Shown here: positions 1 through 6,873 of the stretch, piece by piece | How the letters are laid out: each line of letters opens with the position of its first letter | Numbering within the stretch: position 1 is the stretch's first letter | Assembly (NCBI GenBank): GCA_934448295.1 | Contig: CAKSEY010000004.1 | Location: forward strand, 62,001-126,000 | Reading direction: 5' to 3' | Length of the DNA stretch: 64,000 nucleotides | From: an uncultured Oscillospiraceae bacterium | Lineage (GTDB): Bacteria > Bacillota > Clostridia > Oscillospirales > Ruminococcaceae | The notes under the pieces: model-generated | Databases searched by the model: none | The model's input: only the letters and a program-made list of their open reading frames with translations | What the model was told of the DNA's origin: nothing | Program-made: the position numbers and the translations under genes

Positions 1-185
1 TTTTTACATCTTTGAGAGGCAACTTCGTAAACTTGGCGATTTTCTCTATGTCGCGCATGCCATCGTTCCATAACTCCATTGCCATGCTTATTGAACGTTC
101 GTTCGCTGCACGAATAGCCCTCTTTTCAGCATATTCTTCCATTGTCTTACACATAAACTGAACACCTGATTCGATTCCAAATAAT
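1..185 (-). pseudogene. duplicated C-terminal tail of an Rpn-type nuclease (runs off the left edge)
   Basis: The minus strand encodes a segment reading roughly FMCKTMEEYAEKRA...MAMELWNDGMRDIEKIAKFTKLPLKDVK, which is colinear with the last 55 or so residues of the Rpn nuclease that ends at 186. It begins directly after that gene's stop codon, in another frame, with no start-proximal nuclease domain, and continues beyond base 1. I read it as a tandem duplication of the C-terminal tail, either a remnant or an alternative tail. What lies left of the window would decide whether it joins a second full gene. Confidence 0.6.
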
Positions 186-989
186 TTACGCCGACTTGCC
201 CTTAAATAGTTCCTTAACCTTATCAAGAGGAAGGTCAGTAAGTTTGGCAATCTGCTGTAAATCCCTTAGCCCGCTATCCCATAGTTTTAATGCTACTTCA
301 ACGAGTGCTTTGTTGGCTCTCTTGTCAGCATAATCTTCCATCAACTTACACATGGTATCAACACCCTCCTTGCTTTCCTTAAAGTATTCCGTCCGTCTGG
401 ACAGAAGCTCATAGTTCATTTTATGCGGATCCTTGCAGAAGAAATCCTGCATCAGCTTCCCTACCGCGGAATCATCACGGTTTGCGCCATTTACATATAT
501 TATGCCCGATTCATCGCCGTATACGGCATTATCCATATTGGTTATGCACCGTGTTATTGTGTACATCGGAAGTCCGGCACGGAAATAGTCGTTTTCCGTT
601 ATGAATATCACATAGGTCTTGGGGAGTTTCTCAAAATTATCTCCGGTATCAAGCGTGTTGCAGTCCAGCAGGCTGCTGTTATACCGTCCGCGCTTCGGAA
701 CTGCTCCCTTGTCGCTGCGCTGTACCTCAATGTCGTATTTCGCTCCGGTGCTGTCAACAGCGTAGATGTCCAGCTTGGCGGAACGTCCCTGAATGTTTTT
801 CAGTTCGTACTGCGTTACGGCTTCCTGCACGGTCAGGTCGTCACGACCGAGAATTATCCGGAGCAGAAGCTCCGCACAGGCTTTGTCCTCGAACACCTTG
901 CTCATGAACGTATCGTCCATCAGCCGAAAATTCCTGATTATCTCTTCCTTTTCCTTACGGTCGTCAAGTAATTCTTGCTCATTTGCCAT
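186..989 (-). CDS. Rpn family PD-(D/E)XK nuclease / putative transposase
   Basis: A protein of about 267 residues resembling the Rpn/YhgA family (PD-(D/E)XK nuclease family transposase), whose members promote RecA-independent recombination. The N-terminal half carries the nuclease fold: an opening of the type FRLMDDTFMSKVFEDK, then LDIYAVDS...YDIEVQR, which fits the D-(x)n-ExQ catalytic pattern. The C-terminal part, with repeated KLWDSGL and IAKLTDLPLDKVKEL segments, is the usual variable tail. The ATG at 989 is preferred because AAAGGTGA lies five bases upstream; a GTG at 998 is in frame. These genes are often mobile or phase-variable, and here a second copy of the tail follows immediately. 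Function in this host is inferred. Confidence 0.82.
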   Translation of the reverse strand: MANEQELLDDRKEKEEIIRNFRLMDDTFMSKVFEDKACAELLLRIILGRDDLTVQEAVTQYELKNIQGRSAKLDIYAVDSTGAKYDIEVQRSDKGAVPKRGRYNSSLLDCNTLDTGDNFEKLPKTYVIFITENDYFRAGLPMYTITRCITNMDNAVYGDESGIIYVNGANRDDSAVGKLMQDFFCKDPHKMNYELLSRRTEYFKESKEGVDTMCKLMEDYADKRANKALVEVALKLWDSGLRDLQQIAKLTDLPLDKVKELFKGKSA

Positions 990-1012
990 TGGAATCACCT
1001 TTCCTTAATTAA

Positions 1013-1041
1013 ATTATAGCATATTGCTGCTGAAAAATCAA
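1013..1041 (-). promoter_or_regulatory. sigma-A promoter of the Rpn nuclease gene
   Basis: On the minus strand TTGATT (1041-1036) and TATAAT (1018-1013) are separated by 17 bases, about 24 bases before the start codon. Confidence 0.7.
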
Positions 1042-1097
1042 GCGGTCTTATGTATCTTTCTGGAAAACGCAGATTTCCCGAAAACTTAAGAAATCGC

Positions 1098-1652
1098 TTA
1101 TTCTCTGCTTAAAATAGTACGCTTCGCATCGCCGAATCGCTGGAAGTGAACGATTTCCCTCTCCCGCAGGAACCTGATGACTTCATTCACGTCGGGGTCG
1201 TCGGACAGTCTGAGAATGTTATCATAGGTAGCACGGGCTTTTTGTTCCGCTGCCAGATCTTCCACAAGATCGGCGATAGGGTCAGCCTTTACCTGGAAAT
1301 AGGTTGCCGTGAACGGCATTCCGGATGCGTTCGCTGTGTATACTCCATTGCCGTGATCCACATAGTAGTCTGCCTTGCCGTATTTGTCGAAGCTTCGCGC
1401 GCCCTCGCCGTTGGTTAGCTGTCCTACCATGCTACCTATAATTTCCAGATGTGCAAGTTCCTCTGTTCCGATGTCGGTAAGCAGCGCCTTTCCCATGTTG
1501 TCAGGCATTGTGAAACGCTGCGAGAGGTATCTCAGAGATGCGGACAATTCGCCGTCGGGGCCGCCATATTGGCTAAGAATTATCCCAGCAAGCCTGGGAT
1601 TGCGGTTCTTGATGCAGACAGGTATCTGCGTCCTCTTTTCGAAAATGAACAC
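1098..1652 (-). CDS. cotJC: spore coat protein CotJC (manganese-catalase-like)
   Basis: A 184-residue protein of the CotJC family, which shares the four-helix ferritin-like fold of manganese catalases and is an inner-coat component of endospores. Visible hallmarks are an N-terminal EKRTQIPV, then QYGGPDGELSASLRYLSQR, the helix LLTDIGTEELAHLEIIGSMV holding the Glu/His metal ligands, and a late helix with REREIVHFQRFG giving further Glu/His ligands. Length matches the family. It is the last gene of cotJA-cotJB-cotJC, 14 bases after cotJB. Mother-cell expression is known for the Bacillus operon and inferred here. Confidence 0.95.
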   Translation of the reverse strand: MFIFEKRTQIPVCIKNRNPRLAGIILSQYGGPDGELSASLRYLSQRFTMPDNMGKALLTDIGTEELAHLEIIGSMVGQLTNGEGARSFDKYGKADYYVDHGNGVYTANASGMPFTATYFQVKADPIADLVEDLAAEQKARATYDNILRLSDDPDVNEVIRFLREREIVHFQRFGDAKRTILSRE

Positions 1653-1666
1653 TCAAATCACCCCTT

Positions 1667-1978
1667 TCACGAGAACGGCGGCCAGACTCCCTCCGGCCAG
1701 TCCCAGCAGCCGTCCTGACCGGCGCTGCACGGAGTCAGCGGGTAGAAGCACTCCTCGAAAGCAGCCTTGCACGCCTTGTATTGACGGCACGCCTCGACGT
1801 ACATCTCAACCGCCCTCTTGTCGTCCGGGTGAGTGTCCAGGTAGAGCTTGAGATCCTGCGCAAAGAACGAAGCCTCCGCTATCGCCCGGAGAAGCTCGTC
1901 GCAGCTCATGCTGTTCTGCTGGGGAGGAGCCTGCCTCTGCTGGGGCATTGAAGGGCGGCGGTACATATTATTTCCCAT
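1667..1978 (-). CDS. cotJB: spore coat protein CotJB
   Basis: A 103-residue protein with the CotJB core LLRAIAEASFFAQDLKLYLDTHP, the DKRAVEMYVEACRQYKACKAAFEE helix, and a C-terminal PLTP...WDWPEGVWPP segment rich in Trp and Pro that ends the family. The N-terminal 25 residues are Pro/Gln/Arg-rich and appear disordered. The start codon overlaps the end of cotJA by eleven bases, so the pair is translationally coupled. In Bacillus CotJB is needed with CotJA and CotJC to assemble a minor inner-coat complex. Confidence 0.93.
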   Translation of the reverse strand: MGNNMYRRPSMPQQRQAPPQQNSMSCDELLRAIAEASFFAQDLKLYLDTHPDDKRAVEMYVEACRQYKACKAAFEECFYPLTPCSAGQDGCWDWPEGVWPPFS

Positions 1979-2141
1979 TGAAAAGCCCCCTTTCGTACTC
2001 CTCTAACGTAATATTAAGCTCCGGGAATATCGTTCCCGCCTTCAGCGCCTTGTTAGGAGGGTATACCTTTTCCATGCGCTGGAACGGCACATAGCTGTAA
2101 CCCGGCTTCTTTACAGGCTTCAGCTCGTTTCCGCTTGTCAT
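1968..2141 (-). CDS. cotJA: spore coat-associated protein CotJA
   Basis: A 57-residue protein beginning MTSGNELKPV and containing SYVPFQRMEKVYPPNKALKAG followed by FPELN and LEEYERG. This is the CotJA signature: a conserved aromatic/Pro patch, a KAL-GT-FPEL motif, and an acidic end. A strong AAGGGGG ribosome-binding site precedes the ATG at 2141. It is the first gene of the cotJ operon. Short length makes automatic callers miss it, but family fit, ribosome-binding site and context agree. Confidence 0.9.
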   Translation of the reverse strand: MTSGNELKPVKKPGYSYVPFQRMEKVYPPNKALKAGTIFPELNITLEEYERGLFNGK

Positions 2142-2184
2142 ATGATGTCCCCCTTTCTGGTTGGTGCGAATCCTGTCGCTGTTT

Positions 2185-2213
2185 ATTTATATGTCGTTCG
2201 GCAGGATTCGGTT
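2185..2213 (-). promoter_or_regulatory. possible mother-cell sigma promoter of cotJABC
   Basis: On the minus strand CATATAAAT (2193-2185) is preceded by AACC (2213-2210) at 16 bases, which resembles sigma-K elements (mACm, then CATA) more than sigma-E. It is 44 bases before cotJA. No sigma-A promoter is visible. In Bacillus cotJ is sigma-E dependent, so the exact factor is uncertain. Confidence 0.35.
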
Positions 2214-2219
2214 ACAGTG

Positions 2220-2248
2220 TAATATTCAGCCCCCCGGCTAAATACAAT
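2220..2248 (+). promoter_or_regulatory. sigma-E-type promoter of the spoVB-like gene
   Basis: TAATATT (2220-2226), 14 bases, then AATACAAT (2241-2248). Against the Bacillus sigma-E consensus (GHATATT, 14, CATACAMT) this misses one base in each box. It lies 37 bases before the start of the SpoVB-type gene, a family under sigma-E control in Bacillus. Confidence 0.55.
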
Positions 2249-2285
2249 ACAACAGGACAGACTGTTTCCAGAAAGAGGGACGACC

Positions 2286-3974
2286 ATGAATAAGACATAT
2301 CTCAGAAATACCGCGATTCTCTTCGCGTCCATGACAATATCCAAGATCGTAGGAGCCGTGTTCAAGATACCCCTCGCAAATATTCTCGGAGGTACCGGAA
2401 TGGGGTACTTCTCCACCGCATACGGGCTGTATTCCCCGGTTTTCGCCCTGACCGCCGCAGGCGTCCCCACCGTGCTGGTGAGGCTCACCGCGCAGAATAC
2501 CGCCGCAAACCGCCATGAGAACGCTATGAAAACACGCCGCACCGCGCTGCTGCTTTTTGCGGCTGTGGGTCTCGCCGGAACGCTCGCCGTTGCGCTGTTC
2601 TCCTCATTTTTTGCGGGACATATCGCCTGCTCGCCGGAAAGCACTCCCGCCGTTATCGCGATTTCTCCTGCGGTAATGCTGTGCTGTATCGCTTCGGTGA
2701 TACGCGGATATCACGAGGGGCTTTCGGACGTTGTGCCCTCTGCGAAAGCGGCGGTAGCCGAGGCGGTTTCCAGGGCTGTTTTCGGACTTGCCCTGTCCTA
2801 CGGCGTTGTATTCTGGGGGAAATACCGCTTTGACTGCGGGCTTGATATCTTCGGGAAGCACTATGCCAGCTATGAGGACGCGTATACCGCAGTGCTCCCG
2901 ATCGCTGCCGCAGGCGCTGTTCTCGCGGTCTCGCTCAGCGAACTGTGCGGTCTTGTCTCGCTGCTGATTTCCGACAGGAAAAACCGCCGTCAGGATTTCG
3001 CAGACTCCACCCCGACAGACGGCAGGCGGGCGATATGCTTCCGGCTGATAAAGGAGATCCTCCCGGTCGCAGCGTCCGCCCTCGTGATGAACTGCGTGGG
3101 GTTCGTAGACCTGCTGACCGTCACCCGCACCCTGAAATCCGCCACGGAAGCAAACAGCGCATTTTTTATCAGGGAGCTGGGCGGCGCGGTCGCCTCCTGC
3201 GGAGGGATTGAGGGTCTTGCCAATTTCATGTACGGCAGCTACTCCGGTATCTCCATGACGATGTTCATGCTTATCCCTGCCTTCGCCGGAATGACCGAAA
3301 AGACGGCAATACCGGAAATCACCGCCGCCTGGGAGAGAAAGGACATAAAGGCGGCTGCGGACGGCTGCTGCACCCTTTTCAGAGCGGCTTCCACAATAGG
3401 CTTCCCCGCCTGCCTGGGAGCGGCGGTGCTGGGCAGACTTCTGCTGGAGCTGCTTTACAGCGCCCGCACGGCGGAGCTCAGCGTGTGCGCGGACGGATTT
3501 GTGGTGCTTTGCCTCGGCGGAGTATTCATGATAACCGGTTCTGCAATGTTCGGAGCGTTCCAGGCAATAGGCAAGGCTTACATTCCGCTGATACTGATGA
3601 GCTGCGCCGTAGCCGTCAAGGCTATACTGAATCCCGTTCTGATGTCGGTTCCGGCGATAAACATAACCGGCGCGGCCATTTCAACTGCGGCGGGATATAT
3701 GGTGATCGCAGTCGCTGGAGCGGCGGTGCTCAAAAAGCAGCTTTCATCTGAGATCAGCGTTGTGCGGTGCGTTTTTAAGCCGTTTATATGCTCGGTTCTG
3801 TGCGCGGGGACTGCGCGGCTCGTTTACGAATTTGCGGGAAACGGTTTACATAAGCCGTTTGACGTGATCATTCCGGTGCTGGCAGGCGGTTTTGTTTATG
3901 GAATATCACTAATTCTGAGCGGCGAATTTCGTGTAAATCGCCAATTAATAAAAATAGGCAAAAAAAATTCATAA
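2286..3974 (+). CDS. spoVB: SpoVB-type polysaccharide/lipid II flippase (MVF/MATE superfamily)
   Basis: A 562-residue integral membrane protein with about 14 hydrophobic segments, of the SpoVB/YabM branch of the MurJ-like exporters. The start MNKTYLRNTAILFASMTISKI-GAVFKIPLANILG is typical: a basic cap, first helix, then the conserved GxxFKIPLANxLG turn. SpoVB is needed for spore cortex synthesis, probably by flipping lipid-linked peptidoglycan precursor across the outer forespore membrane. AAAGAGGGA lies upstream of ATG 2286. It heads the block with mazG, rqcP, yabP, yabQ and divIC, as in the spoVT-yabM-yabN locus of Bacillus. Its own sigma-E-like promoter supports a sporulation role; a vegetative flippase role cannot be excluded. 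Confidence 0.88.
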   Translation: MNKTYLRNTAILFASMTISKIVGAVFKIPLANILGGTGMGYFSTAYGLYSPVFALTAAGVPTVLVRLTAQNTAANRHENAMKTRRTALLLFAAVGLAGTLAVALFSSFFAGHIACSPESTPAVIAISPAVMLCCIASVIRGYHEGLSDVVPSAKAAVAEAVSRAVFGLALSYGVVFWGKYRFDCGLDIFGKHYASYEDAYTAVLPIAAAGAVLAVSLSELCGLVSLLISDRKNRRQDFADSTPTDGRRAICFRLIKEILPVAASALVMNCVGFVDLLTVTRTLKSATEANSAFFIRELGGAVASCGGIEGLANFMYGSYSGISMTMFMLIPAFAGMTEKTAIPEITAAWERKDIKAAADGCCTLFRAASTIGFPACLGAAVLGRLLLELLYSARTAELSVCADGFVVLCLGGVFMITGSAMFGAFQAIGKAYIPLILMSCAVAVKAILNPVLMSVPAINITGAAISTAAGYMVIAVAGAAVLKKQLSSEISVVRCVFKPFICSVLCAGTARLVYEFAGNGLHKPFDVIIPVLAGGFVYGISLILSGEFRVNRQLIKIGKKNS

Positions 3975-3980
3975 AAGCCC

Positions 3981-4009
3981 TTGAAAAAAGCGCGAAAATA
4001 GGGTAATAT
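3981..4009 (+). promoter_or_regulatory. sigma-A promoter of mazG
   Basis: TTGAAA (3981-3986), 17 bases, TATA-like TAATAT (4004-4009). It starts just after the spoVB stop codon, so mazG and hup can be transcribed in vegetative cells independently of the sporulation promoter upstream. Confidence 0.7.
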
Positions 4010-4059
4010 ATAAAAGGTATCGCCCTAAAACGGCATTATGAAAAGGTTTGGTGAACTTT

Positions 4060-4854
4060 ATGGTCAGCTTTGATTTCAAGGACAGATATAATATCGACGA
4101 TCTTCTGAGGATCCTCGAAATTCTCCGTTCGCCGGAGGGATGCCCCTGGGACAAGGTTCAGACCCACGAAAGTATCCGCACTGATCTTATAGAGGAAACA
4201 TACGAGGTATGTGAGGGCATAGACAAGGACAGCCCCGAAATGCTTCGCGAAGAGCTTGGCGACCTGCTGCTCCAGATAGTATTCCATGCGCAGATCGAAC
4301 GCGAAAAAGGGACGTTCGATTTCGACGATGTGTGCAATGATATCTGCCAGAAGCTGGTTTACCGCCATCCGCACGTTTTCGGAGAGGTAAAGGCGGACAA
4401 CTGTGACGAGGTGCTCAAAAACTGGGACGCGCTGAAACGCGAATCCAAGCACCAGGATAATTTCACTGATACGCTTGAAAGCGTGCCGAAGAACTTTCCT
4501 GCCCTGCTCAGGGGTGAGAAGATATGCAAGAGGGCGTCGCGCGCCGGGCTTCCTATCAACGACCCTGCGGAGTATGCCGCGCGTATCCGCGAAAAGCTGG
4601 ATATGCTCGGAAACGCGGGCTTCGAGGTCAATTCGCAAAATCAACAGACATACGGCGATATGCTTCTTGATTTTTGTAATTTGGACAGAATTTTGAAGAT
4701 AGATGGCGAAAAAGCCTTGACATATTCTACAAATAAGTTTATAATTGATTTCAGCGCTGTCGAAAAAATGGCGCAGGAACAGGGCAAAAAGCTTGATGAA
4801 ATGTCCGAGGAGGAGCTGCGCGCTCTGATGAATAAGGTTTTTGACGGTCGCTGA
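4060..4854 (+). CDS. mazG: MazG nucleoside triphosphate pyrophosphohydrolase
   Basis: About 264 residues, all-alpha NTP pyrophosphatase that hydrolyses (d)NTPs to monophosphate and pyrophosphate as housecleaning. The first MazG domain has LRSPEGCPWDKVQTHESI and EETYEVCE, followed by EELGDLLLQIVFHA, giving the EExxE...ExxD metal-binding pattern; YRHPHVFGEV is the family's next landmark. The C-terminal MazG repeat is present but more diverged. The ATG at 4060 follows GGTGA by five bases; in-frame GTG 4051 and TTG 4048 are alternatives. Its position between spoVB and hup/rqcP matches yabN of Bacillus. Confidence 0.95.
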   Translation: MVSFDFKDRYNIDDLLRILEILRSPEGCPWDKVQTHESIRTDLIEETYEVCEGIDKDSPEMLREELGDLLLQIVFHAQIEREKGTFDFDDVCNDICQKLVYRHPHVFGEVKADNCDEVLKNWDALKRESKHQDNFTDTLESVPKNFPALLRGEKICKRASRAGLPINDPAEYAARIREKLDMLGNAGFEVNSQNQQTYGDMLLDFCNLDRILKIDGEKALTYSTNKFIIDFSAVEKMAQEQGKKLDEMSEEELRALMNKVFDGR

Positions 4855-4891
4855 CCGTTGGAATATACAATTTTTTTGGAGGTTAAATAAC

Positions 4892-5167
4892 ATGACAAAG
4901 GCAGAATTAGTAACAGCTATTGCTGAAAAGACAGGTCTTACCAAGAAGGATTCCGAGAAGGCTCTCGCAGCTTTCGTTGACTCTGTAACAGAATCTCTCG
5001 CAAAGGGCGAGTCCATCCAGCTCGTTGGCTTCGGTACATTCGAGGTTCGTGAGCGTGCAGCAAGAGAGGGCAGAAACCCCCGCACCAAGGAGACCATCAC
5101 TATCCCTGCAACAAAGGTTCCCGCATTCAAGGCAGGCAGAGCTCTTAAGGACGCTGTTAGCAAGTAA
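4892..5167 (+). CDS. hup: HU family histone-like DNA-binding protein
   Basis: A 91-residue HU protein: helical dimerisation half MTKAELVTAIAEKTGL...DSVTESLAKGESIQL, then the beta arm VGFGTFEVRERAAREGRNPRTKETI with the minor-groove intercalating Pro region, ending PAFKAGRALKDAVSK. The start at 4892 is set by GGAGG at 4879-4883. HU compacts and bends DNA. It sits between mazG and rqcP, an insertion also common in Clostridia, and is followed by a strong terminator, which suits a highly expressed gene. Confidence 0.97.
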   Translation: MTKAELVTAIAEKTGLTKKDSEKALAAFVDSVTESLAKGESIQLVGFGTFEVRERAAREGRNPRTKETITIPATKVPAFKAGRALKDAVSK

Positions 5168-5193
5168 TTTGCTGGTTCTGAATTAACATTAAT

Positions 5194-5221
5194 AGCGGCG
5201 GACTTCCGGTTCGCCGCTTTT
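5194..5221 (+). terminator. rho-independent terminator after hup
   Basis: AGCGGCG (5194-5200) pairs with CGCCGCT (5212-5218), followed by a short T run. It ends just before rqcP, so rqcP depends on readthrough or an unseen promoter. Confidence 0.75.
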
Positions 5222-5240
5222 GCATTGAAAAGAGGTTCAA

Positions 5241-5483
5241 ATGAGATTAGATAAGTACCTTAAAGTTTCAAGGCTGATAAAGCGCCGCACAGTGGCGAAC
5301 GAGGCCTGCGACGCAGAAAAGGTCTCCGTCAACGGAAAACCCGCGCGGGCTTCATATGACGTCAAGGATGGCGACATCATCGAGATAAACATCGGCGCAA
5401 AGCCTTTAAAGGTGCGCGTTCTTGACGTGAAGGAGTTCACAAAGAAAGAGGACGCCGCCGCTCTCTACGAGGTTGTTCAGTAA
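5241..5483 (+). CDS. rqcP: S4-domain RNA-binding protein RqcP (YabO/HslR type)
   Basis: An 80-residue protein consisting of one S4 domain: MRLDKYLKVSRLIKRRTVAN, then VSVNGKPARASYDVKDGDIIEINIG. This is the RqcP/YabO signature; in Bacillus RqcP binds stalled 50S subunits with RqcH and supports alanine tailing of nascent chains in ribosome quality control. AGAGG precedes the ATG. Its place between mazG/hup and yabPQ-divIC is the conserved Firmicutes arrangement and supports the assignment over the heat-shock HslR paralogue. Confidence 0.92.
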   Translation: MRLDKYLKVSRLIKRRTVANEACDAEKVSVNGKPARASYDVKDGDIIEINIGAKPLKVRVLDVKEFTKKEDAAALYEVVQ

Positions 5484-5500
5484 CTTGGGCAGTTTCTCTG

Positions 5501-5529
5501 GCATATACCCTCCCCTGTCCGCATAGAAT
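5501..5529 (+). promoter_or_regulatory. sigma-E-type promoter of yabPQ
   Basis: GCATATA (5501-5507), 14 bases, CATAGAAT (5522-5529): one mismatch in each box to the Bacillus sigma-E consensus, with ideal spacing. It lies in the 213-base gap before yabP, whose Bacillus counterpart is sigma-E dependent. The rest of that gap holds a leader of about 160 bases in which I see no clear structure. Confidence 0.6.
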
Positions 5530-5696
5530 GTAGCAGGTCAGAAATGCACCTCCTGAGAATTGTGTGGTTTTGCCGGGACTTCCCCCATGTGGACGCGTCC
5601 TGGCAGAATTCCCGCCATTTGTGGGACAGTCCGCTGATTACAGGAGCAGGCTACTTTTGAGTGCGTTTCAGCCCAGGACAGCGGGAGGGATTTTTT

Positions 5697-5963
5697 ATGC
5701 AGAACAAATCACAGCACCACAGCCTGATTCTCGAGGACAGGAACGTCCTGCGGGTCTCCGGGGTTAAGGATATAGACAGCTTCAGCGAGACCCGGGTGAT
5801 ACTCAGCACCGTAATGGGCGAGCTTATCATACGGGGCGAGGAGCTCCATGTAAACGCGCTAGAAACTGAGACCGGCGACTTCTCAATGACCGGAAAGATA
5901 AAAAGTATGTGCTACAACAAATTCAGCACCTCTGAAAGCACATTCGGAAAGCTGTTCAGGTGA
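5697..5963 (+). CDS. yabP: sporulation protein YabP
   Basis: An 88-residue YabP/YqfC family protein: HHSLILEDRNVLRVSGVKDIDSF at the start, then TVMGELIIRGEELHVNALETETGDFSMTGKI, a beta-rich fold. The ATG at 5697 follows GGGAGGGA. The family is made in the mother cell after engulfment begins and is needed for normal sporulation in Bacillus; its biochemical role is unknown. It is followed by yabQ with a short overlap, and preceded by a sigma-E-like promoter. Confidence 0.93.
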   Translation: MQNKSQHHSLILEDRNVLRVSGVKDIDSFSETRVILSTVMGELIIRGEELHVNALETETGDFSMTGKIKSMCYNKFSTSESTFGKLFR

Positions 5964-5968
5964 GCGCT

Positions 5969-6520
5969 ATGCCGGGTTCGTTTACTGAATCTTTTATGCT
6001 CGCTTTTGCGGCGGGGCTGGTGTTTGCGCTGGTTTATGAGGTTCTGCGCCTGGTTCGCATTATTTTTCCGCTCAGAGCGGTGATTTTTGTGTGCGACGTG
6101 CTCTTCTTCGTTATTGCGGGCTTTGCCGTTGTAAGGCTCTCGGTTTCCATGGGGAATTACATCAGGGGCGGAATTGTTTTCGGCTTTGGCGCGGGTATAT
6201 TCGCATACATCACGACGATCGGCAGGCTGCTGAATCTGGTCGAAAATGCCATTGCTGTGGCTGTCAGGTCGGTGCTGGGGGCTGTGTTCGGCTTTTTCGG
6301 CAGGATATTCAGAAAGTGCTTTGGTTTTATTGCACAGAAGTCCTCCGCCGTATTTGGGAGAATCAACAAAATTTGTTCAGACCTCAGCAAAAAGCACAAC
6401 AGGGACTTGAAAAAAGATACTCATTTGGTGTATAATAAAGAAAGTACGAAAGAAAATAGTGGGGGAAGTGAATCCGGTCATGTCATTATTGCAAAAGTCA
6501 GAAAAGGCGTCAATACCTAA
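5969..6520 (+). CDS. yabQ: spore cortex biosynthesis protein YabQ
   Basis: About 183 residues with three to four N-terminal membrane segments (FMLAFAAGLVFALVYEVLRL, VIFVCDVLFFVIAGFAVV, GIVFGFGAGIFAYI) and a basic cytoplasmic tail. This is the YabQ family, located in the outer forespore membrane and required for cortex formation in Bacillus. ATG 5969 is preferred: AGGTGA, which also contains the yabP stop, lies five bases upstream; GTG 5960 is the alternative. The 3-prime end carries the divIC promoter and the divIC start. Confidence 0.88.
   Translation: MPGSFTESFMLAFAAGLVFALVYEVLRLVRIIFPLRAVIFVCDVLFFVIAGFAVVRLSVSMGNYIRGGIVFGFGAGIFAYITTIGRLLNLVENAIAVAVRSVLGAVFGFFGRIFRKCFGFIAQKSSAVFGRINKICSDLSKKHNRDLKKDTHLVYNKESTKENSGGSESGHVIIAKVRKGVNT
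6407..6436 (+). promoter_or_regulatory. sigma-A promoter of divIC inside yabQ
   Basis: TTGAAA (6407-6412), 18 bases, perfect TATAAT (6431-6436). It lets the vegetative division gene be expressed independently of the sporulation genes before it. Confidence 0.75.
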
Positions 6521-6812
6521 GCGCAGAACCGGATTTGTCACCATTGCGGCTTTCGTTGCCGTGCTGCTGGTGACTGGCTATGCGATTTTCTCCATTATTT
6601 CCGCTAATATCCAGATCGCCCAGTACGACCAGCAGTATGAGGAGCTTGTCGTCCAGACTGAAGCCGTGCAGGATTCCAACGACAGGATAAGCAGATTCCT
6701 TGATGAAAACGCCGATATGGACGAATACATTGAAGATATGGCAAGGGACAAGCTTGATTACGCACGTCCGGACGAGCGGGTTTACTACGTTGTTCCTGAT
6801 TCCGGCAACTGA
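6480..6812 (+). CDS. divIC: septum formation initiator DivIC/FtsB
   Basis: About 110 residues: a cytoplasmic basic start, one membrane helix (GFVTIAAFVAVLLVTGYAIFSII), then a coiled coil (NIQIAQYDQQYEELVVQTEAVQDSNDRI) and the family end YIEDMARDKLDYARPDERVYYVVP. DivIC/FtsB works with FtsL and DivIB in the divisome. I chose ATG 6480; in-frame GTGs at 6459 and 6468 overlap yabQ and sit against GGGGGAAGTG, so the start is uncertain. Last member of the yabP-yabQ-divIC block, followed by a terminator. Confidence 0.93.
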   Translation: MSLLQKSEKASIPKRRTGFVTIAAFVAVLLVTGYAIFSIISANIQIAQYDQQYEELVVQTEAVQDSNDRISRFLDENADMDEYIEDMARDKLDYARPDERVYYVVPDSGN

Positions 6813-6827
6813 TTTCAAGTTTCTTAC

Positions 6828-6852
6828 GGCAGCTCTTGGGCTGCCTTTTTTA
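6828..6852 (+). terminator. terminator after divIC
   Basis: GGCAGC (6828-6833) pairs with GCTGCC (6840-6845), followed by six T and an AT-rich tail. Confidence 0.8.
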
Positions 6853-6873
6853 TTTCCGTGAGAGGTTTAGTAT

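Noticed and set aside
1098..2141. cotJC as a true manganese catalase
   Set aside because: Length of 184 residues and the cotJA-cotJB-cotJC context fit the coat protein, not the longer catalase.
5564..5767. Small frame overlapping the yabP leader
   Set aside because: No ribosome-binding site, overlaps yabP in another frame, Pro/Arg-rich chance composition.
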